Part shown: in pieces, positions 35,501 to 42,773 of the stretch | Numbering within the stretch: the first letter of the stretch is position 1 | Layout: each line of letters starts with the position of its first letter | Source: Hondaea fermentalgiana | Lineage: Eukaryota; Sar; Bigyra; Thraustochytrida; Thraustochytriidae | Length of the DNA stretch: 48,050 nt | NCBI GenBank assembly: GCA_014084085.1 | Contig: NPFB01000066.1 | Span: forward strand, 1 to 48,050 | Direction of reading: 5' to 3' | The notes under the pieces: generated by a model | What the model was told of the DNA's origin: nothing | Seen by the model: the letters and a program-made list of their open reading frames with translations, nothing else | Databases searched by the model: none | Program-made: the position numbers and the translations under genes

Positions 35501-35958
35501 TCCTCGCCGGGCGTCGCACCCCCCGCGTCGAGGTCTTCGCCGTCGTCGTCCACAAGGTATTCCACAAAGAGCCTCACGCCGTCACCGGGCTGACGCGGCG
35601 CAGGGGCAGCGCCGTCGGCCCCGCTTTCCGAAACGTACATGTCTGTCTCGATTAAACGCATCAGAAAGGTGAACACTCGGAAGACCATTCGCGCCCCGGG
35701 GTTGTTCGCCTCGTTCTCTGCTTGCTCAACGAGGCAACTGGGGTTGGGTGAAAGACACCACCCCGGAATGGTCATGTGGTAGGCGTATCTATTGGGATGT
35801 TCAGGCTCTCCTGTCGGCTGCGCCCCAGCATAGACATGTTCACTCAGAAAGTCGGGCAGCTTGACGATGTTTGATGTCGTGGCGTCGATCGGGAAACAAT
35901 ACTCCATCGAAGGCCAGCCGTTTTGCTGCATCGTGTTCGGGGTTTGCTTGGGCCCCAT
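32581..35958 (-). CDS. large D5/SF3-like AAA+ ATPase, putative replicative helicase
   Basis: 1125 residues, the longest complete gene here. Walker A is LGKGAAGKS (480-488); an acidic LYHEMPASLIVAE (526-538) is in the Walker B place, and GVMIAATNERED (584-595) matches motif C/sensor 1 with the conserved Asn, followed by an Arg-finger-like RFICV. This order fits superfamily 3 / poxvirus-D5-type helicases. The first 470 residues lack a recognisable archaeo-eukaryotic primase signature, and the last ~500 include a winged-helix-like region and an acidic tail (DEHDEDDSDS) ending in basic KRRRVR, a likely nuclear signal. Probably a hexameric helicase at the viral fork. Confidence 0.75.
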   Translation of the reverse strand: MGPKQTPNTMQQNGWPSMEYCFPIDATTSNIVKLPDFLSEHVYAGAQPTGEPEHPNRYAYHMTIPGWCLSPNPSCLVEQAENEANNPGARMVFRVFTFLMRLIETDMYVSESGADGAAPAPRQPGDGVRLFVEYLVDDDGEDLDAGGATPGEEKYRDTQLIECIGIRFTLVVFGAQYEMSDALKKHFVALGKKKNAKKADFKPPEAVRAHEQIRSWATFKAHASVYAEAEDDGEDLEPTYESPLYVDDLFSIETASSVAERRTTRRVHAAQRGQACGIPVLCYEIKKRLANRVAMLYSILPRTLNFRHLDEHERRCVDGALCIMRDPGCLEARVLLQNRDLARMKRNDIRDLRLLLKHRMQALDGIADRPTRNRALLQLRRNAVHMHQRVFNGSAAISKPSAKIAAYAQTIETWTTPLEERTVLDRVLSTFANMIAEDFLDLESAIGVSTTHSLVHMALVSAFNAHYYKLGVLHLNLLFLGKGAAGKSFILDTVESLLIPGVSNKVTNITEKAMATGEDFNDHTSLYHEMPASLIVAENRQTGVETGNSILKDALTSGMVKTQTIFITEDGLREQREFESERCGVMIAATNEREDKMSHSMHSRFICVPVNEFERTGHTVADKKKGSMNLHSGNNPRVNRAQKERFASRVRRRLLMVHMVERLIASGVIDGPDMTVAKVGVQASMGYIKSTVIPDLETGPRDYDFIILYARTLTLMHACERYANDAESDGYGLAPTFENLLFPPGGHGITRYMVCTEEIAVFALSVFFKQLIRYNTMCVMELLLFAFRDRMQRDEGTGALIEDDGYYSTQPIFYKVYDIYNLAERSQRDRVSTAEIMSRENIIVAWRALSHSVKGPDGAVAASWSEQHSVVRFNKSYVDKYFQLRNENEFVLSTDVLAIFKDVVEKGFCHVKHRTKEHAIIDFPLVRNRPFILSTMDIKKGNRKAWLRVKDVHFDLRNLQPVEGQSVSLRDQDGGAFYDAGVIRESLGERVRYNMGVIEVHDDLEDIIFNRREIEARADLEMPEDEILRLEPRGDGEDSDVDPDEAHDEHDEDDSDSAAPSVVCPGFEFQSSHRFLSEIHTKPGTRVLYGGPTRSKQYPSAMKATHDKVYRENIIHKAHKRRRVR

Positions 35959-36118
35959 TCGGCAAGTTGGCTCGCAGCTACTAACGATCGCCGGGCAGCT
36001 TCAAAACGGACCCCCCCTCGACCGCCCAGATGGGACGCTTGGCCTAACGACCGCGCTTACCGGAACTTGACTTAAACTTCCAGATGTTATTTACGAGGGT
36101 CTAACTACCTGCGACTCT

Positions 36119-36694
36119 TCACTTTGGGGGCTTCCGGGCGTCCATATACACCCACGCGCCACCGGCCGCCGCAAGAAGAAGAACCCCGAGCACCACGCCG
36201 ATGATGATCCACCGCACCTTGCGCGGCTTCTCTGGAGCGTCCGCCGGCCCTGCCGTAGGAGCGAACGTGGGCGCAGCGGTCTCCTCCGTGGCGTTGAATC
36301 GAGTCCCATTGCCGTCCGAAAGAGTCCCGACTGTCGGGCTCTGCGTGGGACTCATGGTGGAGCCCAGACTGGGCGCCATGCTGGGCGACGTGCTGGGCGC
36401 AATCGTAGGAGCAGTGCTGGGGGCGCCCGTCGGTTCCTCGGGAGCAGCACTGGGGGCGCCCGTCGGTTCCGGAGTACTCTTCTTGCGGCGACGGCGCCGC
36501 TTCTTCGTCGGTTCGGCCGTTGGAGATAGCGTCGGGGCCAAGGTGGGCTGCTTGCGCCTGCGGCGCCTCTTCGTGGGTTTTGCGGAGGGAGCCATAGAGG
36601 GGAAGACCGTCTGAATCGTCACCTCATCGGAGTCGGCGTCGGCAAAGACTGCAACGAGCACAGCGAAAAGAGCGAAAAGCAACAGCACTTTCAT
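36119..36694 (-). CDS. mucin-like type I membrane protein with polybasic blocks
   Basis: 191 residues from the ATG at 36694. Signal peptide 1-18, then a ~120-residue Pro/Thr/Ser/Ala domain (APTxSPT, EPTGAPSAAP) interrupted twice by polybasic KRRRRRK blocks, a single N-x-T site, a membrane segment (about 161-183) and a short basic tail. Heavy O-glycosylation is expected. The same linker style occurs in the double PAN-like gene and the decayed gene at 12862. Confidence 0.8.
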   Translation of the reverse strand: MKVLLLFALFAVLVAVFADADSDEVTIQTVFPSMAPSAKPTKRRRRRKQPTLAPTLSPTAEPTKKRRRRRKKSTPEPTGAPSAAPEEPTGAPSTAPTIAPSTSPSMAPSLGSTMSPTQSPTVGTLSDGNGTRFNATEETAAPTFAPTAGPADAPEKPRKVRWIIIGVVLGVLLLAAAGGAWVYMDARKPPK

Positions 36695-36836
36695 GTTGGT
36701 CGTGTATTTTTTCTTTATTCCGGGTCTTCCTACGGCGTTGTGGGTTTGCTCCACCACGAGCACATATGTTCATTCTACGCGCCCTGAAATACTGACGTAT
36801 TGTGCACCCTTCCGCGCAGGCGACTTAACCACCGCA

Positions 36837-37904
36837 ATGAACATACTAACGGCACTGGGTCTAGCCAGCGAGGTCACAGCCCCGGAAACGAGCCCCCGCG
36901 AAGCTGCCCTGGCCCAAAGGGCCGCGTCCATCAGCACCATTCGAATGACGCGCGACGAAAACGTGCGTTCTTCTGACCTCATTGACATGCTGTGCCAGCA
37001 CATCGTGTCGCATTCACGCGACGCCTTCCTCGTCGGCTCGACGGAAGAGCTTATGGGCGTCGATTCCTCCATCAACTTCGACTCGCCCAGAGTTCGAGCG
37101 GCAATCTTGGCAGCTGGCAATGTCGCGCTGACAAAGCACCTGTTGTCTTCTGGGCGCGTGCGCCCGACTCCATTTTTCGAAGACCGCCGCGCGCCCTTTC
37201 GCCTCATGGAGCAGCACGAAGTCCCTGTCTGGATGGAGATATTGCGCGCTTCATCGCCAGACTGTCTGGCCGCGATGCCCTCCGCATTTGCAATAGGCTC
37301 TCTCGCGCGCCTTGCCTCCTGGGACGAATGGCCGTGCTTCCGCGAGCTGGCCATTCGAAGCACCCCAGTGGCCTCCGAGGTCACCGAGGCCTTTGACCCG
37401 CGCGTGCCCTGCAGCCATGAAATCCCCGTCGCCCAGCCGGTCGATGATGCCCTGCCGCCCCCGCTCACGCCACCCATCGGCGGATGGTGGCCGTTCTTAC
37501 ATTCATTGACGCCAAGTGAAACAGAGCGCATTCGCATCGGAGCAAGCGCGCACCTTGCCGACGCACACCCCTCCTTTGCCGACCAGCTCACCCCCGCGCA
37601 GCGCGAGACGTTGCTCCGCGCTCACCTCCGCCGCCCGCTACCGAGGCCCGTCGACGCCCTGTTGGTTGGATGGGATGCCCCGCCCGAGCTCGTCCGCGAA
37701 GTGATGCACCACGGCAAGCTGACGGACGAGCAGCTGGCGCGAGTGGTTGATGCCTGCGCGCTCTGCGACAGGGCTACGGAGCATCGGCTGCGGAACGGGA
37801 CGATCCTCACGGTGCGCGAAGCGAAGCCAGAATTTCGCTCTGACGCAATTGTAAGGAGAATGCAACCTCGGTTGGTCGCTGCGTCAGCCATCCGTCCGTG
37901 TTGA
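36837..37904 (+). CDS. hypothetical protein, 355 residues
   Basis: Starts at the ATG at 36837, 142 bp from the divergent mucin-like gene; an upstream ATG would overlap that gene. Helical, Ala/Leu/Arg-rich, without signal peptide or membrane segment. A Pro-rich loop (PPPLTPPIGGWWPF) divides two helical halves. Residues ~270-330 contain repeated helix-turn-helix-like pairs. Unrecognised. Confidence 0.72.
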   Translation: MNILTALGLASEVTAPETSPREAALAQRAASISTIRMTRDENVRSSDLIDMLCQHIVSHSRDAFLVGSTEELMGVDSSINFDSPRVRAAILAAGNVALTKHLLSSGRVRPTPFFEDRRAPFRLMEQHEVPVWMEILRASSPDCLAAMPSAFAIGSLARLASWDEWPCFRELAIRSTPVASEVTEAFDPRVPCSHEIPVAQPVDDALPPPLTPPIGGWWPFLHSLTPSETERIRIGASAHLADAHPSFADQLTPAQRETLLRAHLRRPLPRPVDALLVGWDAPPELVREVMHHGKLTDEQLARVVDACALCDRATEHRLRNGTILTVREAKPEFRSDAIVRRMQPRLVAASAIRPC

Positions 37905-38112
37905 CGCCGCGTCAGGTGTTTTTTGTGTGGAAGCCCCCCCTCTGGACCCACCTTCCAAATAGAAAGTCGACCGCGACTCCCATATTAACGTAGTGTTCTA
38001 TGGTTAAAAAAAAAGCGGATACTTTTATTTATTTTGTGTATTGTGGTTAGAAACTAAAGCTATTTGCGGTGCGTCGTCCGGCGCCAGTGGCAGCCGTCCT
38101 GGTAGACTTTGG
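37905..38112. other. A/T-rich gap with duplicated gene end
   Basis: After the 36837 gene the sequence becomes A/T-rich (GGTTAAAAAAAAAGC, then TTTTATTTATTTTG near 38020-38036). From 38049 it repeats the 3' end of the neighbouring minus-strand gene. Confidence 0.6.
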
Positions 38113-38180
38113 TCAGAAATTAAAGCTGTTTGCGGTGCGCCGTCCAGCGCCAGTGACAGCCGTCTCGGCCACAGTTTCCC
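38049..38180 (-). repeat. 66-bp tandem duplication of a gene's 3' end
   Basis: Units start at 38049 and 38115. Over ~50 bp they differ at only a handful of positions. Both encode, on the minus strand, the C-terminal peptide TGAGRRTANSF-x-F followed by stop; the outer copy lies downstream of the functional stop at 38113. Confidence 0.85.
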
Positions 38181-39702
38181 GCAGCCAGACAACCAAAGTC
38201 AAGATCGCGGTGGCCGCAGCAAGGACAATTTCTCCCACGCTTACGCTTTCGCCGTCACCTACGTAGAGAGAATAAAATGCAGAAACCCCCTCAGCCACAG
38301 AATTTATGCTGCCTGTCAAGTCAACGGACTCGGCGTGGAAGAGCAGACCGCTCGTCTTCAGACTAAACTCGCCGGTCGGCCGGAATAAGTACCCCAAGGC
38401 GTGCACCTGTGACAGCGCCCCCACCTCCGCTGTCGCGTCGGCTGAGAAAAGATCGGAGCTTCCATGCGAGGCATTCAAAGCGCGAAAGCCCCCGCCCCGG
38501 ACCTCGAGGAGGGCGTTGTCCGCAAGACAGTGGATTGAGACAACGCGAGGTCTCCCAGGGCCGTGCATTGCAGCGATTGCACTGGATCTCTCCAGGCTTG
38601 CGCTCGCGTCACCCAGTGTGCCCCCCCCAAGGCCGGCAATCGCGAGAAAGCTAAGTTGATTCGAGTCCCGCTGGAGGAAGAGGAGCGACTGGCACGCGCA
38701 GGTCTCTTCCCGGAAGGAGCCCTCCTGAATGAGCTTCGCAACTGAGGGTGGCAGGCAACCAACGCTCTCGCCGTCGCTCCCCTCGCACGGCTCACAAAGC
38801 AGCGAGGCAGAGTGGTCCACGCGACGCACGAAAAGGCAGTTGTCCACGCCGAGCGCAGAGGCAACGCGACCGATGGGCTGCAGATCTGATTGGCCCGTCT
38901 GCTCTCCGAATGCAGCGCGAGTAATCCCGAAGGGATGCAGGTTATCTCCAAACACCGCAGCGTGAACGCTGCCCGTGCTTACAAAAGTCAGCGCTGCATC
39001 TGCTGGCGCGACTTGCCGCTCGAAGATGGGCTTGCCAGTCGCCCCGGAGATGATTTGCAGAGTGTCAGCGGCGGGCGCGCGGCGGTGCAGACAAAAGTGG
39101 TCTGCGGATAGGACCGCCTGCACCGTCTGCCCCAGGTCAACCGCCTCACCGCCCGGTAGGTAGAGCGTCGCCCCGCCGTCGGAGAACAGCACGAGCAAGC
39201 TCCGTCGGCCGGCCAGGACGCGGGCGACGTTCCCGGCTGTGGCCGGGTGTTGTGCACTCGAGCCGAGGAAGCCGCCCGCACCAAAGACGATCAACTCGTC
39301 ACTGGCTGCGAGGCAAGCGAAGTAGGCTGAGCCCGAGTAGAAAGACACGCAAGGTGGGAGGTCTGGACAGAAAGACAGATCAACGACCGCCGCCCCGGGC
39401 CGCGCGCAGCGAATCGAGCCTCCTTCCGCATCGAAGCCGATGGCCGTGCCGTCGGCGCCGAGGAACCACTCCAGGCCCCCTGCTCCGGCTTCTGAGATTC
39501 CCGAGAGGTGGCCCCTGCCAGAGACGCGACCATCGCTGCTCTCTACGAGGAGACCGCCCAGCCCCGCGAGCTCGAACGGGCTGACGTGGACCTTGGTTCC
39601 TTCGCTAACCACCTCCTCGGCCGACCCAAGGCCGACGTCGTAGCGATGAATTAGCTCTCCAGAAGCCCCAGCTACGGCTAAACAGAGCAGCAAGACGAGC
39701 AT
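38113..39702 (-). CDS. beta-propeller-like type I membrane protein
   Basis: 529 residues from the ATG at 39702. Signal peptide 1-15. The ~450-residue ectodomain is a run of short beta strands and Gly turns with recurring LxVLFSDGGATLY / LQIISGATGKPIFERQV-type hairpins, like PQQ/quinoprotein propellers as found in EMC1-type lumenal proteins. Cys pairs occur near 95-110 and 300-350. A C-terminal membrane segment (ILAAATAILTLVVW) is followed by a short basic tail that is duplicated downstream at DNA level. A lumenal or surface interaction role is likely; no enzyme motif seen. Confidence 0.72.
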   Translation of the reverse strand: MLVLLLCLAVAGASGELIHRYDVGLGSAEEVVSEGTKVHVSPFELAGLGGLLVESSDGRVSGRGHLSGISEAGAGGLEWFLGADGTAIGFDAEGGSIRCARPGAAVVDLSFCPDLPPCVSFYSGSAYFACLAASDELIVFGAGGFLGSSAQHPATAGNVARVLAGRRSLLVLFSDGGATLYLPGGEAVDLGQTVQAVLSADHFCLHRRAPAADTLQIISGATGKPIFERQVAPADAALTFVSTGSVHAAVFGDNLHPFGITRAAFGEQTGQSDLQPIGRVASALGVDNCLFVRRVDHSASLLCEPCEGSDGESVGCLPPSVAKLIQEGSFREETCACQSLLFLQRDSNQLSFLAIAGLGGGTLGDASASLERSSAIAAMHGPGRPRVVSIHCLADNALLEVRGGGFRALNASHGSSDLFSADATAEVGALSQVHALGYLFRPTGEFSLKTSGLLFHAESVDLTGSINSVAEGVSAFYSLYVGDGESVSVGEIVLAAATAILTLVVWLRETVAETAVTGAGRRTANSFNF

Positions 39703-39750
39703 TCTGAGATCAGCAAACCTCTTTCGCCCAAAAGAAGCCTCGCCGTCAAT

Positions 39751-40140
39751 ATGTATAGTACATCGCCGCAATACGACGTGCCACTCGACGAGTGGAAGAA
39801 CGACTTCATCGGCTACCTCGATCAAAGGGGGGGCGAGATGGCGCTCACGCTGGTGCTGGAGCACGTGAACCTTGTGTCTGCGCGGACACACGCACCCAAC
39901 TGGCTACTCGCCGCGAGCAAGCTAGCGAATGTCATCCTCGAGTTCTCGTCCAGTTTCAACCCGCCCAACCACCCGTCCTCTGGCGCCTCGGCGGCAATTC
40001 AAGCATTTGCAGGCGTTCACGCGAGCCTGTCGAGCGAAAACCATCCACTGGCCCCCGCTACATGGCAGATTGTCACCGCCCTGCGCGCGACGTTCGAATC
40101 AGAAACTAGCCACCCCTACCAAAACCAACGCTTCGGATAA
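39751..40140 (+). CDS. hypothetical small helical protein
   Basis: 129 residues. Acidic/aromatic N terminus (DEWKNDFIGYLDQ), helices in the middle and a Ser/Pro-rich loop (PPNHPSSGAS). No signal peptide or membrane segment. It is divergent from the propeller-like gene with 48 bp between ATGs, and is followed by AAAAATAAATTG, resembling the A-rich tail after the 24676 gene. Confidence 0.7.
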   Translation: MYSTSPQYDVPLDEWKNDFIGYLDQRGGEMALTLVLEHVNLVSARTHAPNWLLAASKLANVILEFSSSFNPPNHPSSGASAAIQAFAGVHASLSSENHPLAPATWQIVTALRATFESETSHPYQNQRFG

Positions 40141-40228
40141 AACGAAGAAAAATAAATTGTGTCTTTCAAGTCTTTCCCCCCCCACCGACCTGCGAAAAGC
40201 AAAACCCAAACGCCGGACCCGGACCACG

Positions 40229-41155
40229 ATGCAAATGGACATTGCCTACGCACAGACGTTCACGGAGACGGCCCTACTCCAACCGCCCCCGCGCCCGATG
40301 CTCGACGCGGCAACAGACCTTTCGCCGCCCTCCTCGCTCGCCGCGGCAACAGACCTTTCGCCGTCCTGCTCGCTCGCCGCGGTAACAGACCTTCCGCCCA
40401 CCTTTCCATTCCCCCAAGAACTCGAATGCCTTGGCCAGACAGGCACTGCAGCGCACAACGCGAGCCCGCCTTTTCTCGCCAACCTCACAGACGAATGGTA
40501 TGTCAGCGAAACGTGCCATGGCCAGACAGCGAGCCCGCGGTTTCTCGCCAACCTCACAGACGAATGGCGTGGCGGTGAAACCTGCCATGGCCAGACAGCG
40601 AGCCCACGGTTTCTCACCGACCTCACAGACGAATGGCGTGGCGGCGAAACCTGCCATAATCAGAAAGACACCGCAGCGCACATCGCGAGCCCGCCTTTTC
40701 TCGCCAACCTCGCCATTGGCTCAGATGAATGGTATGGCGGCGGAACAGACATGTTCGCACCGCCGCCGAGGAAGAGGCGGGGAGGAGAGCTCGAGTCGCC
40801 AACACACAAGAAGACGGCGATCGGCCTTGAAGAGTTGATGCACTGCACGCATTACGATGAGTGGCCAGGAGAGTATGGGCCCGGCGGAGAGGACGAAGTG
40901 GAGCCAGACGACGGGGAATGCGACCTGTCGTCGATCGATGACCTCGTGAATTGCTGCTGGACCACAGACCCCGCGCATACAGCTGACTCGTTGCTGCTTG
41001 ACATCGCGACCGAGCGACGGGACGAGGGTGCGGTCCGCCCCAGCACACGGGCCAGGCTGGCGGACCCTCTTATAAGGGCCCACCTAGGGACCGAAGCTGC
41101 AGTGCTCGACCGCGCACTCGCTGCGCAAGAAACAGATCTACGCGACCGAAGCTAG
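40229..41155 (+). CDS. disordered nuclear-type protein with DEW tandem repeats
   Basis: 308 residues from the ATG at 40229. Mostly disordered. Residues 27-62 hold three 12-residue repeats (AATDLSPPSSL type). Residues ~78-170 hold four 23-residue repeats around FLANLTDEW and ETCHGQT, the last with an insertion. A basic RKRR nuclear signal follows (~182), then more DEW-like acidic/aromatic patches (HYDEWPGEYG, CDLSSIDDLV). Repeated short acidic-aromatic peptides of this kind are typical of multivalent docking sites or activation domains. It sits 54 bp before the ESCRT-III gene. Confidence 0.78.
   Translation: MQMDIAYAQTFTETALLQPPPRPMLDAATDLSPPSSLAAATDLSPSCSLAAVTDLPPTFPFPQELECLGQTGTAAHNASPPFLANLTDEWYVSETCHGQTASPRFLANLTDEWRGGETCHGQTASPRFLTDLTDEWRGGETCHNQKDTAAHIASPPFLANLAIGSDEWYGGGTDMFAPPPRKRRGGELESPTHKKTAIGLEELMHCTHYDEWPGEYGPGGEDEVEPDDGECDLSSIDDLVNCCWTTDPAHTADSLLLDIATERRDEGAVRPSTRARLADPLIRAHLGTEAAVLDRALAAQETDLRDRS
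40307..40744 (+). repeat. 36-bp and 69-bp in-frame tandem repeats
   Basis: Three 36-bp units start at 40307, 40343 and 40379. Four 69-bp units start at 40460, 40529, 40598 and, after an 18-bp insertion, 40685. Both arrays keep the frame; adjacent 69-bp units differ at few positions, implying recent expansion. Confidence 0.85.
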
Positions 41156-41209
41156 CTAGTTGTCTATTTGAAAGAAAAGGATCTCTGATATTAGTTAAAG
41201 TGTTCTACT

Positions 41210-41824
41210 ATGGGTTCCATCCTTTCAGTGCGCGATGAGGAACCGCAGAGTCTGCGAGCGGTCATTCGGCAGAACAAGCGAGGTCTGAGCACCAAGAGCC
41301 GCCGCTTGCAACTCGAGGGGCTCGCGATGGAGCGCAAGCGCAAAGCTCTGGCGGTGCGCATCAGCGCAGCGGCGGAGCGCAACGAGATAGATACAGTGAA
41401 GGTCCTAGCGAGCGACTACGCTCGCCTCAAGTCACACGAGCGCAAGCTGATGGAGATGGTCTCGCGCATGTCGACCCTGTCCACGAGGATGGACATGCTG
41501 GGCAGCACGGCGGCCCTCAACGAAGCCCTCGCGGACCTCGTGGTTGCCATGCGCCAAGCGAACAGCGTGATGAACCTCTCGGCCATCCAGAGCATCATCG
41601 ACGAATATGATAGCCAACAGCAACACATCGCATTGGCGCAGGATATCACGGACGAAGCGATGCAGGACGCCGACGCACTGGAGACCGAAGAGCACAGCGA
41701 CGAGATCGTCGCCCGCGTGCTGGACGAAATAGGCGCACGCATCGGCGGCGAAACGCCCGTGGCGCCGTCGGCTCCGCTGGAACCCCAAGACCTGGCAGCG
41801 CGCCTGGAGCGCCTGCAGCGCTAA
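41210..41824 (+). CDS. ESCRT-III protein, CHMP2/VPS2-like, with myristoylation signal
   Basis: 204 residues. The order of features matches the CHMP2/VPS2 class: RQNKRGL (20-26), a long basic helix 1-2 hairpin (27-95; ERKRKALAVRISAAAERNEI, then VKVLASDYARLKSHERKL), ALNEAL and MRQANSVMNLSAIQSI (102-129), then an acidic helix with EEHSDEIVARVLDEIG (160-175), and a C-terminal QDLAARLERLQR (193-204) fitting the MIM1 motif that binds VPS4. The N terminus MGSILS fits the N-myristoylation signal. ESCRT-III subunits polymerise on membranes to cut necks; VPS4 recycles them. No VPS4 is seen here, so host VPS4 would be used. High confidence in family, less in the paralogue. Confidence 0.85.
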   Translation: MGSILSVRDEEPQSLRAVIRQNKRGLSTKSRRLQLEGLAMERKRKALAVRISAAAERNEIDTVKVLASDYARLKSHERKLMEMVSRMSTLSTRMDMLGSTAALNEALADLVVAMRQANSVMNLSAIQSIIDEYDSQQQHIALAQDITDEAMQDADALETEEHSDEIVARVLDEIGARIGGETPVAPSAPLEPQDLAARLERLQR

Positions 41825-41849
41825 GAGGCGCCCCTCGGGGCGATCGCCT

Positions 41850-42125
41850 TTACGGATCCAGGGCCAAGACGTCTTCGATGATGGCTTGACGCAGAACTTC
41901 GAGGGATTCAAAGATGCCGACAGATTCCTCGTTGATGAGGCCTAACGTAACGTGCCGCGACGCTTTGAAGCCCTCAGGGTCGAAACGCTCGAGCGCCCTG
42001 TCGCGCTGTTCAATCGCCTCGACGCCGCCGAGTTTTTCCACAACTGGGTGGCGCTCCATATCCACTTGCTCCGCGTCACTCTTGTGGGGGCGCGAGCCCA
42101 CCACCTTCTTCTTAATTTCGGCCAT
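41850..42125 (-). CDS. hypothetical small charged protein
   Basis: 91 residues, helical and charged, with Lys-rich N terminus (MAEIKKKVVGSRPHK). Convergent with the ESCRT-III gene, 25 bp apart, and 30 bp from the next minus-strand gene. Unrecognised. Confidence 0.65.
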   Translation of the reverse strand: MAEIKKKVVGSRPHKSDAEQVDMERHPVVEKLGGVEAIEQRDRALERFDPEGFKASRHVTLGLINEESVGIFESLEVLRQAIIEDVLALDP

Positions 42126-42155
42126 GGTACGCCTGTGGGGGACGCGCGCAAAACT

Positions 42156-42707
42156 CTACTTATACTCTCGCTGATGCCAATCTCCAAAGAACAGGATCAG
42201 GCTCGCAGCGAGCGCGTTGACGGGCAGATCATTCACCTCGTAGCGCCCGCCCTTTTCGCGTATTGCACGCCAGTGCAGGCCCAAGAATTGCCCGCCCACG
42301 CCAACGTTTGTCCCCGAGACGTCGAGGCTGAACAATTCCACGTGACCGCCCAAGCGACTAAGGATAACGTTCGACATTGCACATTGGCTTCGCCGTAGCG
42401 TTCGAATGTCAAGGCGAGCCATACCCGGGTACTGCGAGCTGGCATTCTCAAACGCAGCGAGAGCAAACGCCGCTCGAATAGGATAGGCGCAGACGTCGAT
42501 AGACTCGTCAAGCTTCGCCAGCATCCGCGCTCGCGCTCCGCGACGCGCGCCCGCCAGAAACCGCACCACGGCATTCAGGTGCGAGACTGTGACAGCAGTT
42601 ACAGACAAGACCAAGCTCTCCTCCCGCAACACACGCACCTCGTCGGCCGCGTGCACAAGCAAAATAGCCAGGCAGCGCTGGCCCTCGAGCCGCAACGCCG
42701 CGTCCAT
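42156..42707 (-). CDS. hypothetical protein, 183 residues
   Basis: Alternating hydrophobic beta strands (RCLAILLVHAADEV, SLVLSVTAVTVSHL) and an Arg/Ala helix; the layout suggests a compact alpha/beta domain. No signal peptide. C-terminal WHQREYK. Family not recognised. Confidence 0.68.
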   Translation of the reverse strand: MDAALRLEGQRCLAILLVHAADEVRVLREESLVLSVTAVTVSHLNAVVRFLAGARRGARARMLAKLDESIDVCAYPIRAAFALAAFENASSQYPGMARLDIRTLRRSQCAMSNVILSRLGGHVELFSLDVSGTNVGVGGQFLGLHWRAIREKGGRYEVNDLPVNALAASLILFFGDWHQREYK

Positions 42708-42773
42708 TGCAAGGATTTGATTGGAGGGAAAAGAAAACTATCCATTTAAATTGTTGTTGACTCATGTACAAAG

